From Solitalea lacus (GTDB lineage: Bacteria > Bacteroidota > Bacteroidia > Sphingobacteriales > Sphingobacteriaceae), in assembly GCF_022014595.1 (NCBI RefSeq), contig NZ_CP091740.1, positions 2,158,200 through 2,222,199 of the forward strand: a stretch of DNA of 64,000 bases, in the 5' to 3' direction. Below are positions 31,402 to 39,809 of the stretch, piece by piece (within the stretch, counting starts at the first letter, position 1; every line of letters starts with the position of its first letter). The notes below the pieces were generated by a model. It searched no databases. It saw only the letters and a program-made list of their open reading frames with translations, and was not told where the DNA came from. Position numbers and translations under genes: made by a program.

Positions 31402-33933
31402 ATGGACATTCAATACGTAGGTGAGCACCTGCTTCCCGGTAAAATAGGCCAGTTTTTTATAGTTCTGGCTTTCGGCACTTCTCTTTTATCTACAATAGCA
31501 TACTATTTTCAAACGGTAAAGGATAAAAATGATACTTCATGGCGTCAAATTGCCCGTTGGTCTTTTCGAGTACAATCAGTTGCCGTAGTCGGGATTATTG
31601 CATCGTTATTTTACATCATCTACAATCATTATTTTGAGTACAATTACGCCTGGGCACACTCCTCTAAGACCCTTCCGGTTGAGTACATGATTTCTTGTTT
31701 CTGGGAAGGACAAGAAGGTAGCTTTTTGCTTTGGGCATTCTGGCAATTGGTTATAGGAAACATTATAATGCGTACAGCCAAAACCTGGGAAGATAGCGTG
31801 ATGACAATTATCGGGCTTTCGCAGGTTTTCATTCTTTCCATGTTGCTAGGAGTAGAAGTTTTGGGCCACCGTATTGGTAGTTCTCCGTTTATTTTGTTGC
31901 GCGAAGCTATGCAAGCGCCAATATTTAAAGATCCGGAATATTTAATCAAGTACATTGCAGATGGTAAAGGCTTAAATCCGTTATTGCAAAACTATTGGAT
32001 GGTTATACACCCTCCAACCTTATTCTTTGGATTTGCCTCAATGGTGGCGCCGTTTGCATTTGCAATTGCTGGCTTATGGACTAAACGAATTACAGAATGG
32101 ATTAAACCAGCTATCCCTTGGGCTTTAGTAGCGGTAATGGTACTTGGTACTGGAATTATTATGGGATCGTTTTGGGCCTACGAAGCACTTAACTTTGGTG
32201 GTTTTTGGGCTTGGGATCCGGTAGAAAATGCATCGTTGATTCCATGGTTAACTATGATTTCGGCTGTACACGTGCTAGTTGTTTATAAAAATACCGGGCA
32301 CTCCTATTTTACCGCCTTATTCCTTACCCTTATCAGTTATATTTTAGTTCTGTATGCTTCATTTTTAACCCGAAGTGGTATTTTAGGAGAAACTTCAGTA
32401 CACTCTTTCACTGATTTAGGTATGTCGGGCCAATTGGTGATTTATGTATTGGCATTTTTAGCACTAAGTATTGTTCTAATTGTTTTCAATTGGAAGAAAA
32501 TGCCATTTACTGAAAAAGAGGAAAGTATTTACTCTCGTGAATTCTGGATGTTTATCGGGGCTTTAGTAATGACTTTGTCGTGCTTGCAAATCATTGGATT
32601 TACCTCCGTTCCGGTTATCAATAAACTTTTTGGTACTGATATCGCTCCTCCTTTAGAACCTGTGGCCTTCTACAACCAGTGGCAAATGCCATTTGCAGTG
32701 GTTGTTGCCATTTTACTTGGGTTCTCTCAATTTATGAAATACAAAAAGTCTGAACCTGTTAAGTTCTGGATTAGTACCGGTGTTTCATTTGTAATGAGTA
32801 TGCTAATTACTGCTATTGTGGCTTATTTCACTTTGTTTAATGGATTAACAACTATTTACGGTGAAGGCTTCAAAAATACCAACGATTTCAACTGGATGTT
32901 CTTGGTTTTGGTTTTTGCTGCTGTGTTTGGTGTCTTAGCCAACTTTACTGTTTTATCGGATGCTATAAAAGGTAAGTTTAAGCTTACCGGTTCAGCAATA
33001 GCTCACATAGGCTTTGGTTTAATGTTGGTAGGAGCTTTGATAGCTGCATCTCAAAACAAAGTAATTTCTATTAATACAGCTGGTTTGGATTACGGCTCTC
33101 AGTTTGATGCCAAAAACAAGCGGGAAAATATTTTGCTTTGGAAAAATGAGCCTATGAAAATTGATAAGTATACTGTTACTTATCTTGGCGATTCCACAGT
33201 AGGGGTTAATACCTATTATAGAGTAAATTATAAGGCTTTTGATGCCAATAATCAAGTGTCGGAGAATTTTGATTTATATCCTCTTGGTCAACAAAATCCT
33301 TCTATGGGATTGGTGGCTTCACCAGATACTCGTCATTATTTAACCCACGATATTTATACGCATGTAAGTTCTGTTCCTAAAAAAGAAACAGAAGAAGAAG
33401 AGCATAAGCCACACGAAGGGCATAATGATGACGAAGAGTATGAGAAACCTGTAACTTATAAAGTGGGCGTTGGTGACACGATCTTCTTTGATGAAGGCAA
33501 GGTTGTGGTAAAAGGCATTAATAAAAATGCACAATTAAAAGACATTCCTTTGACGAGTAACGATTTGGCTGTAGGCTTGATGCTTGATGTTATTGCAAAT
33601 GATAATAATGAGATTACCCCTGTAGAGCCTATTTATCTTATTAAGAACAATGCTGTTTTCAGCTTTGCCAAAAAAATGGATGAATTTGGTTTGAAGTTCA
33701 AGTTTGTAAACATTCTTCCTAAAGAAAACAAGTTTGAGCTTGTTATGCTTAAAAAACCAGGTAAGCAGAAAGATTATGTTATTATGAAGGCAATTGTTTT
33801 TCCTTATATTAATTTGTTATGGAGTGGAACAATCATAATGGTAATCGGATTTTTGTTTGCAATTGCGCGTCGTGTTAAAGAGTTCAGAGCATCTGAAAAA
33901 ACTACAGGAAAAAAAGCTAAACAAACAGCTTAA
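31402..33933 (+). CDS. ccmF: Cytochrome c heme lyase CcmF
   Basis: An 843-residue membrane protein of the CcmF/NrfE/CcsA family. About 14 helices are visible. The WWD heme-handling motif is GGFWAWDPVENASLIPWL near residues 265-275; SCFWEGQEGSFLLWAFW and LTRSGILGETSVHSF are also characteristic. Residues of about 560-790 form a large soluble loop, with an acidic, His-rich stretch KKETEEEEHKPHEGHNDDEE around residue 655. This size and loop are larger than most proteobacterial CcmF. It attaches heme to apocytochrome c. CcmG and CcmH are not adjacent. Confidence 0.93.
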   Translation: MDIQYVGEHLLPGKIGQFFIVLAFGTSLLSTIAYYFQTVKDKNDTSWRQIARWSFRVQSVAVVGIIASLFYIIYNHYFEYNYAWAHSSKTLPVEYMISCFWEGQEGSFLLWAFWQLVIGNIIMRTAKTWEDSVMTIIGLSQVFILSMLLGVEVLGHRIGSSPFILLREAMQAPIFKDPEYLIKYIADGKGLNPLLQNYWMVIHPPTLFFGFASMVAPFAFAIAGLWTKRITEWIKPAIPWALVAVMVLGTGIIMGSFWAYEALNFGGFWAWDPVENASLIPWLTMISAVHVLVVYKNTGHSYFTALFLTLISYILVLYASFLTRSGILGETSVHSFTDLGMSGQLVIYVLAFLALSIVLIVFNWKKMPFTEKEESIYSREFWMFIGALVMTLSCLQIIGFTSVPVINKLFGTDIAPPLEPVAFYNQWQMPFAVVVAILLGFSQFMKYKKSEPVKFWISTGVSFVMSMLITAIVAYFTLFNGLTTIYGEGFKNTNDFNWMFLVLVFAAVFGVLANFTVLSDAIKGKFKLTGSAIAHIGFGLMLVGALIAASQNKVISINTAGLDYGSQFDAKNKRENILLWKNEPMKIDKYTVTYLGDSTVGVNTYYRVNYKAFDANNQVSENFDLYPLGQQNPSMGLVASPDTRHYLTHDIYTHVSSVPKKETEEEEHKPHEGHNDDEEYEKPVTYKVGVGDTIFFDEGKVVVKGINKNAQLKDIPLTSNDLAVGLMLDVIANDNNEITPVEPIYLIKNNAVFSFAKKMDEFGLKFKFVNILPKENKFELVMLKKPGKQKDYVIMKAIVFPYINLLWSGTIIMVIGFLFAIARRVKEFRASEKTTGKKAKQTA

Positions 33934-33949
33934 ATAATATTCAATAAGC

Positions 33950-34004
33950 AGAGTAAGGATAAAAGAAATAGTCACTTTTATCTTTTACTCTGTTTCTATT
34001 TTAA
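33950..34004 (+). terminator. Terminator after ccmF
   Basis: AGAGTAAGGATAAAAG (from 33950) pairs imperfectly with CTTTTATCTTTTACTCT (to 33991) with a two-base bulge, and TTTCTATTTT follows. Confidence 0.6.
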
Positions 34005-34047
34005 AAGAGGTTATCGCCATCATCCTAAATTATTTATTTGAATTGCA

Positions 34048-34812
34048 ATGAAGATTGTTTTCTTAGGTTCTGGAAATGTTGCAACCCACCTTGCTTGCAC
34101 TGTTCAAGAGGCAGGTCACAAAGTTCTTCAGATATTTAATCATCGGTTAAATGGAGCAGTGGAACTGGCTGGTAAACTTAATTGCGCTTTTACTGATAAA
34201 ATAAATGAAATAACTGACCAGGCGGATGTTTACATCATTTCAGTAAAAGATGACGCTATCGGCATTATAGCTCAACAATTAAATTTAAAAGATAAGGTAG
34301 TAGTACATACTGCAGGTAGCGTTGATATGAACGTATTACTGCCTGCAACTCCAAATGTTGGAGTTTTGTATCCCTTGCAAACTTTTTCTAAAGATCGTGC
34401 GCTTGACTTCCAATCAGTGCCCTTATTTATTGAAGGGGCAAATGATATTACATCCGAAACAATTAAAAGGCTGGCGCAAAGTATTGCTCATTTTGTAACT
34501 GTTTCTAATTCCGAGCAACGAAGGATATTGCATCTTTCAGCGGTATTTGCCTGTAATTTTGTAAATCATCTGTATGACTTGTCTAATGGATTGCTGAAAG
34601 AACATAATCTGAGCTTTGATGCACTTAAACCATTGATATTGGAAACTGCACAAAAGGTTCAACAATTACATCCGCATAATGCCCAAACCGGTCCGGCGCG
34701 TAGAAATGACCAGCAGGTTATGACAAAGCATTTACAATTATTGTCAAACAATCAGCCTTTACAATTTATTTATCAGTTATTATCAGATAGTATTGTTAAA
34801 TCTTTTCAATAA
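34048..34812 (+). CDS. Rossmann-like DUF2520 protein
   Basis: A 254-residue protein. The N-terminal Rossmann motif is VFLGSGNVATHLA; VYIISVKDDAI and VVHTAGSVDMN follow. The C-terminal DUF2520 helical domain includes LFIEGAND, AVFACNFVNHLYDLS and GPARRNDQQVMTKHLQLL. It resembles prephenate dehydrogenase and P5C reductase-like folds and probably binds NAD(P), but the substrate is unknown. It begins a plus-strand run with ferredoxin, IscX, KdsC-like and Maf genes. Confidence 0.88.
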   Translation: MKIVFLGSGNVATHLACTVQEAGHKVLQIFNHRLNGAVELAGKLNCAFTDKINEITDQADVYIISVKDDAIGIIAQQLNLKDKVVVHTAGSVDMNVLLPATPNVGVLYPLQTFSKDRALDFQSVPLFIEGANDITSETIKRLAQSIAHFVTVSNSEQRRILHLSAVFACNFVNHLYDLSNGLLKEHNLSFDALKPLILETAQKVQQLHPHNAQTGPARRNDQQVMTKHLQLLSNNQPLQFIYQLLSDSIVKSFQ

Positions 34813-34838
34813 TAACAGTGCTATGGTTTCATTTTTTT

Positions 34839-34846
34839 TAATTTTG
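34839..34846 (+). promoter_or_regulatory. TAnnTTTG box immediately before ferredoxin start
   Basis: TAATTTTG ends only 4 bases before the ferredoxin ATG. If it is used as -7 box, the transcript would be leaderless or nearly so. It may equally be chance in AT-rich DNA. Confidence 0.3.
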
Positions 34847-34850
34847 GCGT

Positions 34851-35183
34851 ATGAACGTTTATAAAGTAAAATTTAATTTTGAGGAGGCAGGTAAAGAATC
34901 AATTGAACTTCCCATTGCGGAGGGTGAATCGGTTTTAGACGTTGCTCTTGATAACGATATTGAATTGCAGCATAATTGTGGTGGAGTTTGTGGTTGTAGT
35001 ACTTGTCATATTTATGTTGTAAATGGGATGGACAACATTCAGGAAATTTCTGATAAAGAAGAAGATTTTATTGATAGAGCCGTTGATCCACGAATTAATT
35101 CTCGTTTGGGTTGTCAATGTGTGATAATTGATGGCAATATTGAAATATTGGTTCCTGATCAATCAGGATTTATGGGTCATTAA
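34851..35183 (+). CDS. 2Fe-2S ferredoxin (adrenodoxin type)
   Basis: A 110-residue electron carrier. The cluster ligands are Cys43, Cys49 and Cys52 (C-x5-C-x2-C in NCGGVCGCSTCH) and Cys88 in SRLGCQC. The acidic helix EISDKEEDFIDRA is the usual partner-docking surface. Such Isc-type ferredoxins supply electrons for iron-sulfur cluster assembly. An IscX gene 90 bases downstream supports this role, although no other isc genes are in the window. Confidence 0.92.
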   Translation: MNVYKVKFNFEEAGKESIELPIAEGESVLDVALDNDIELQHNCGGVCGCSTCHIYVVNGMDNIQEISDKEEDFIDRAVDPRINSRLGCQCVIIDGNIEILVPDQSGFMGH

Positions 35184-35273
35184 GATCTATTAGTGTAAAG
35201 TAAATACTTAAAATTTAAATACTCTTTAAGATAGCTAAAATCCGGATTCACTGTCAAAATCGCTGAGTAGGAA

Positions 35274-35537
35274 ATGGCTTTAATTGAAATTAATATGAAA
35301 GATCAAAAATATGCATTGCCTATAAAATGGAATGATTATGAAGATATTGCAATGGGTTTGTATGAAAAGTTCGGTGATGACTTCGATGAATCAAAAATTT
35401 ACCGTATTAGATTTACTGAATTAATTGAGTGGGTGCTTTCTATCCCTAATTTTAACGGTAAGCGTGAGGAGTGTAATGAAGGCCATTTGGAGCAAATTCA
35501 AAGTGCTTGGGTTTACGAGTGGAGAGACAATCAATAG
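35274..35537 (+). CDS. iscX: IscX-like iron-sulfur assembly adaptor
   Basis: An 87-residue protein matching IscX: WNDYEDIAMGLYEKFGDDFDESKIYRIRFTELIEWVLSIPNF with the terminal IQSAWVYEW. IscX modulates IscS activity and may carry iron. The N-terminal 15 residues are longer than in E. coli IscX. It lies just after the ferredoxin gene, the normal pairing at the end of isc operons, but the core isc genes are absent here. Confidence 0.88.
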   Translation: MALIEINMKDQKYALPIKWNDYEDIAMGLYEKFGDDFDESKIYRIRFTELIEWVLSIPNFNGKREECNEGHLEQIQSAWVYEWRDNQ

Positions 35538-35551
35538 ATTTGAAATTATTG

Positions 35552-35591
35552 ATTATGAATTATGGATGGAAGATCATTCATAATTCATAAT
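35552..35591. repeat. 13-bp inverted repeat between iscX and the KdsC-like gene
   Basis: ATTATGAATTATG at 35552-35564 and its exact complement CATAATTCATAAT (35579-35591) enclose a 14-base loop. Each arm repeats the tetramer pattern ATTATG/AATTATG. It could be a small REP-like palindromic repeat or a transcript-processing hairpin. No T-tract follows, so it is not a standard terminator. Confidence 0.6.
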
Positions 35592-35612
35592 TCGTCATAT
35601 ACAATTTATATA

Positions 35613-36134
35613 ATGGGTTTTCTACCTAAACTACAAGAAATTACCACTTTCATTTTTGACGTTGACGGGGTTTTGACTGATGGGTCGGTGTTGGTTACCG
35701 AAGATGGGCATCATTTGCGCAGCTTTAATATCAAAGATGGTTATGCCTTACAATTAGCAGTAAAGAAAGGTTACAATGTGGCTATAATTTCAGGTGGAAC
35801 ATCTGAGGGTATTCGTAAACGTCTTGAAAATCTCGGGATAAAAGATGTTTTTTTAGGTACGGGTAAAAAAATCGATGTTTTTGAAAGCTTGCTTGCAAAA
35901 AAAAATATATCGAAAGAGCAGGTTTTGTATGTTGGCGACGATATTCCAGACTATTTGGTGATGAAAATGGTTGGAATAGCGGCATGCCCCAACGATGCAG
36001 TTATGGAAATTCAACAAATCGCACAATACATCTCTCCATATGATGGTGGAAAAGGATGTGCACGGGATGTGATTGAAAAAGTGATGAAAGTTCAAGGAAA
36101 ATGGGCCGATGATCAACAGGGCTTTGTGTGGTAG
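35613..36134 (+). CDS. KdsC-like HAD phosphatase (3-deoxy-manno-octulosonate-8-phosphate phosphatase family)
   Basis: A 173-residue HAD hydrolase with motif I FIFDVDGVLTDG, motif II IISGG, the KdsC-type central GTSEGIRKRLENLGI, and motif IV VGDDIPDYLVMKMVG. KdsC proteins are cap-less tetramers that dephosphorylate KDO-8-P for lipopolysaccharide. The length agrees. The ATG at 35613 is chosen because the upstream extension to 35562 runs through the inverted repeat. Maf follows after 46 bases. Confidence 0.88.
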   Translation: MGFLPKLQEITTFIFDVDGVLTDGSVLVTEDGHHLRSFNIKDGYALQLAVKKGYNVAIISGGTSEGIRKRLENLGIKDVFLGTGKKIDVFESLLAKKNISKEQVLYVGDDIPDYLVMKMVGIAACPNDAVMEIQQIAQYISPYDGGKGCARDVIEKVMKVQGKWADDQQGFVW

Positions 36135-36180
36135 TTGATTAAATAGTCTACTTTAATGTTTTCGTCTTAACTTCAGAATA

Positions 36181-36750
36181 ATGAAATCTCCTTTAAATAT
36201 AATACTAGCTTCAAAATCTCCTCGTCGCCAAGAATTGCTAAAACTTATGGGGTTTGATTTTAAAGTAGTATTGAAAGATGTTGATGAGTCATTCCCAGTA
36301 ACTTTGACACCTGAAGAAGTTGCAATTTTTATTTCAGAAAAAAAAGCCAGGGCCTTTGATGACAGCATAACAGATGAAGTGGTAATTACTTCGGATACTA
36401 TTGTTTGCATTAATGACCAAATTTTAGGTAAGCCAGTGGATAGGGAAGAGGCGCTGAATATGATAGCGATGCTATCCGGCGCAACACACAAAGTGATTAC
36501 AGGAGTTTCAATTTTACGGAATCATAACATAATTTCTTTTCACGATACTACCACTGTTAGTTTGGAAGCTTTAACTGACGAGGAAGCAGCTTATTATATC
36601 GATACCTTCAAGCCCTATGATAAAGCTGGAGCTTATGGTATTCAAGAATGGATTGGAATGAATAAAATCTCAAGGATTGAAGGTTCCTATACCAATGTAA
36701 TGGGCTTGCCAACTGAAAAATTATATAAGCATCTCATTGCCCTTAGTTAA
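36181..36750 (+). CDS. Maf-like nucleoside triphosphate pyrophosphatase
   Basis: A 189-residue house-cleaning enzyme of the Maf/Ham1 fold. Motifs: ILASKSPRRQELLKLMGF with the P-loop-like SPRRQELL, VVITSDTIV, and the C-terminal YKHLIAL. YGIQEWIGMNKISRIEGSYTNVMGLP matches the dTTP/UTP-specific YhdE group. It hydrolyses non-canonical NTPs to monophosphates. Its 3' end overlaps the convergent Ppx/GppA gene by 8 bases. Confidence 0.92.
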   Translation: MKSPLNIILASKSPRRQELLKLMGFDFKVVLKDVDESFPVTLTPEEVAIFISEKKARAFDDSITDEVVITSDTIVCINDQILGKPVDREEALNMIAMLSGATHKVITGVSILRNHNIISFHDTTTVSLEALTDEEAAYYIDTFKPYDKAGAYGIQEWIGMNKISRIEGSYTNVMGLPTEKLYKHLIALS

Positions 36751-37684
36751 CCAGGTTATTAATTTCTCGAGCCATTTCGGATAGTACGCCTTCCTTCAAT
36801 GCATATGTTGATAAATGCATACGGTCCAATCCTAACTTTTTACGAATAAAATTGGTTAATACTGCGGCAACAACAATCATGTCAACACGCATGGTAATAA
36901 TACCGGGAGTGCGCAAGCGTTCTTTATGCGTTGAATGGATCAATTGCTCATATATAGCATCAAATTCACTTTTCTTAAACTCATAGGTGGTCAGCTCATC
37001 AATAAGTTCCGGAGTATAAAAACGGTGTCCAATCATATCCGCAAAAGTTTCAAAGGAACCCGCTGAACCTACAATTTGGTCGACAGATATTTCCTTAGCA
37101 GCAGTAAATAATTGTTCCAGTGTTTGGTCAAAGTACGCTTCCAGTTCATTTATCTCATCGGAAGTAATTGGGTCACTTAGCTTAAACTTTTGGATTAAAC
37201 GTGAAGCTCCTATTTCAAAGCTTTGTTTCCAAAACATTTGATTTTCATCACAAATTATAAACTCAACACTACCGCCACCAATATCCATAATCAATGATTT
37301 GTGGTGGTACAGGTTGATGGCCTCCTTTACCCCCAAATAAATGAATTCAGCTTCTTTATCTCCATCAATTATTTCGACGTCATAATTGGTTATTTCTTTT
37401 ACTTTGGCAGCAAATTCAGCTCCGTTATGAGCATTGCGTAAGGCAGAGGTTCCTATTATTTTAAGGGCTTCAATATTATTCTCCAACACCTTTTCCTCGA
37501 AGTGCTTTACCGCGTTAATTCCACGTTCAAAAGCTGCTTCAGTAATTAACCTTCTATTAATGCCGCCCTCGCCTAACTTAACAGGGATATTTTCTTTATA
37601 TACCTCACTCATAAAGCCGTTTTTAAGTTCGGCAATTAATAAATGAAATGTATTAGTACCCATGTCAATTACGGCAAGCTTCAT
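36743..37684 (-). CDS. Ppx/GppA-family exopolyphosphatase
   Basis: A 313-residue ASKHA-fold phosphatase. Features are LAVIDMGTNTFHLLIAE near the N-terminus, the phosphate-binding loop GTSALRNAHNG, and LIMDIGGGSVEFI. The length is that of the single-domain family, without the C-terminal HD-like domain of E. coli Ppx. It degrades inorganic polyphosphate or pppGpp. Convergent overlap with the Maf gene is 8 bases. No ppk gene is adjacent. Confidence 0.9.
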   Translation of the reverse strand: MKLAVIDMGTNTFHLLIAELKNGFMSEVYKENIPVKLGEGGINRRLITEAAFERGINAVKHFEEKVLENNIEALKIIGTSALRNAHNGAEFAAKVKEITNYDVEIIDGDKEAEFIYLGVKEAINLYHHKSLIMDIGGGSVEFIICDENQMFWKQSFEIGASRLIQKFKLSDPITSDEINELEAYFDQTLEQLFTAAKEISVDQIVGSAGSFETFADMIGHRFYTPELIDELTTYEFKKSEFDAIYEQLIHSTHKERLRTPGIITMRVDMIVVAAVLTNFIRKKLGLDRMHLSTYALKEGVLSEMAREINNLVN

Positions 37685-37806
37685 TGTGTTATTAAGTTAT
37701 AGTTGGTAGTTACTGGCTCCTGATCGGTACTTACAAAGATAAGTAACAATAATTGTTACAAAGTGTTCTAATATTATTTTTCCTGGGAATTAATATACTG
37801 TTAGCA

Positions 37807-38415
37807 TTACAATAAATTCCTCTTAATATTTTTCGAATAATAGATTGTGAAGCCCATCAAGCCTTCGAAACAGCAAAGCACAAACCACCCCATCATATTA
37901 TTGTAAATAAGACGAAATGCAACGGTTGTAATGAATAAAATAATTCCTAGAAACATCCAAATGTTATTCTTTTCAACTGGGTGAGTGAAAGTTTCAACTC
38001 TGTTTTGGTTATTCAGCAGTGGCTTAAACTTATGAAGGTCCCATATGATTAATAAGGTGTTGGCCAAGAGCATTAGACATGTAATAAAAGGGGTACCCTT
38101 AAAGTTATAAGAGATTGTAATGAGGAAAATGTTTAAAATAATCGGATAGAAGAGGAGAGCTCCCAATGTTGCAAAGCGCTGGGTCATTAAAATCATACCC
38201 GCAATAAGTTGTGACCAGCCCAAAAATTGCCAGTAAATGCCAGACTGGTAAAGGGTTTCAAAGAAATGAGGCATTGAGTTAACCGGGTTATGCGTTCCAT
38301 CACTTCCGTAGAAACGTTCTCCTTTTATCTTCACAAATGAGGCAAACACAAAAGCACCTCCAATTAAATATCTACTGTAAATAATGAAGATATTTAGCCA
38401 GTGCTTTGTGCGCAT
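37807..38415 (-). CDS. DoxX-like membrane protein
   Basis: A 202-residue membrane protein beginning MRTKHWLN; the alternative start at 38436 adds seven residues. The first helix IYSRYLIGGAFVFASFVKIKGE and the later SQLIAGMILMTQRFATLGALL follow the DoxX/SURF4-like pattern of four to five helices. Family members include redox-linked membrane proteins of uncertain role. It is downstream of the ABC exporter genes on the same strand and may be co-transcribed with them. Confidence 0.65.
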   Translation of the reverse strand: MRTKHWLNIFIIYSRYLIGGAFVFASFVKIKGERFYGSDGTHNPVNSMPHFFETLYQSGIYWQFLGWSQLIAGMILMTQRFATLGALLFYPIILNIFLITISYNFKGTPFITCLMLLANTLLIIWDLHKFKPLLNNQNRVETFTHPVEKNNIWMFLGIILFITTVAFRLIYNNMMGWFVLCCFEGLMGFTIYYSKNIKRNLL

Positions 38416-38466
38416 ATGTGAAACTAGTTGCTCCATTGAGGGCCGGTTACAGGTGCAGGCGATTTC

Positions 38467-39786
38467 TTATTTATAAGATAGCCATTTGCTAAGCTCCTTC
38501 CAGCTTACCTTTTTGCCATACATTAAAATTCCAGTACGGTAAATCTTTGCCGCCAACCAAACAGTACCCAAAAAACCTAAGATTAATAGACTCATAGAAA
38601 GGGCTAGTTCCCATGCAGCAACACCATAAGGGATACGAACCATCATTACAACAGGGGAAAAGAAGGGGATCATTGACATCCAAAAAGAAATAGGACTGTC
38701 GGGGTTATTCACCACAAAGTTGATTGAAAAAATAAAAGCAAATATTAATGGTAAAGTAACCGGTAGCATAAATTGCTGAGTTTCTGTTTCATTATCTACA
38801 GCAGATCCTATGGCTGCAAAAATGGCACTATACAACAAGTAGCCTCCTAAGAAATAGAAAAGAAAGCTGCCCAATATTAAACCTAATGGAATTGTATTAA
38901 TAGCTTCAAATATTTTTTCAGCAGGATTATCAGCATTGGAAGAGTCATTTGATAAAGAGCTATTTTGTTGTTGCAGTTGCTCAATTTTGCTTTTTGCATT
39001 CTCAGGTAGCATCATTTTCATAGCTACCGATCCAATGGTAGTTGTTAATACTACCCAAAGTAAAAATTGAGTTAACCCAACTAATGCAACACCAATTATT
39101 TTGCCCATCATCAATTGAAATGGTTTTACGGATGAAATGATTACCTCTACAATGCGATTGGACTTTTCTTCTATCACCCCACGCATCACTTGCACTCCGT
39201 AAAGGAAAATGAACATATATATTAGTATAGAAGCGATCATTCCAACCCCAAAAGCAGCTCCAGAGCTTCCGGCTTCCTCCCCTTTCTCTGTCAGTTTTTT
39301 TGTGTCAATGGAGATATTGGTTTTAAGATCATCTAATACCTTTTGATTAATTCCTGCTTCTAATAATTTTTTATCGCGGATTACATTTTCCAATTGCTTC
39401 TCCAAATCGGAACTAAAACCCAAGCTCGCTTGCTTTTTAGCTATTAATTCAATGTTTTTAGGTTGATAGCCTGAAAACTTAGGAATGTAAAGCAAATAAC
39501 TGTTTTCGCTAGCTTTTACAATGTTCTTTGCTTCCTTTAAATTGATATCGAGGTAGGTGAATTTTAATGTTTTATCGTCTTTTAATTTCTGCTTAAAAAA
39601 GCCGCTTTCATCTACTACAATTACACTTTGAGGGCCACTAAGTTCACTGCCTTTCATTACAAGGGTTATAATTCCTGCATACATCAGCATTATAAACAAT
39701 GGAACTACGATGGTTAGTATGATGAATGATTTTTTGCGCACACGTGTTAGGTACTCTCGACTAACTATTAAAAATATCTTATTCAT
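38467..39786 (-). CDS. ABC-2 type transporter permease (NatB-like)
   Basis: A 439-residue permease. An N-terminal helix (SFIILTIVVPLFIMLMYAGII) is followed by a long extracytoplasmic loop of about residues 45-185, then five helices with VMRGVIEEKSNRIVEVIISSVKPFQLMMGKIIGV, the hallmark of NatB-type exporters. Together with the upstream ATPase, 23 bases away, it forms an export pump, possibly for sodium, drugs or lipids; the substrate is unknown. Confidence 0.9.
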   Translation of the reverse strand: MNKIFLIVSREYLTRVRKKSFIILTIVVPLFIMLMYAGIITLVMKGSELSGPQSVIVVDESGFFKQKLKDDKTLKFTYLDINLKEAKNIVKASENSYLLYIPKFSGYQPKNIELIAKKQASLGFSSDLEKQLENVIRDKKLLEAGINQKVLDDLKTNISIDTKKLTEKGEEAGSSGAAFGVGMIASILIYMFIFLYGVQVMRGVIEEKSNRIVEVIISSVKPFQLMMGKIIGVALVGLTQFLLWVVLTTTIGSVAMKMMLPENAKSKIEQLQQQNSSLSNDSSNADNPAEKIFEAINTIPLGLILGSFLFYFLGGYLLYSAIFAAIGSAVDNETETQQFMLPVTLPLIFAFIFSINFVVNNPDSPISFWMSMIPFFSPVVMMVRIPYGVAAWELALSMSLLILGFLGTVWLAAKIYRTGILMYGKKVSWKELSKWLSYK

Positions 39787-39809
39787 GATGTTTTTTGGTT
39801 GGGTAACTA

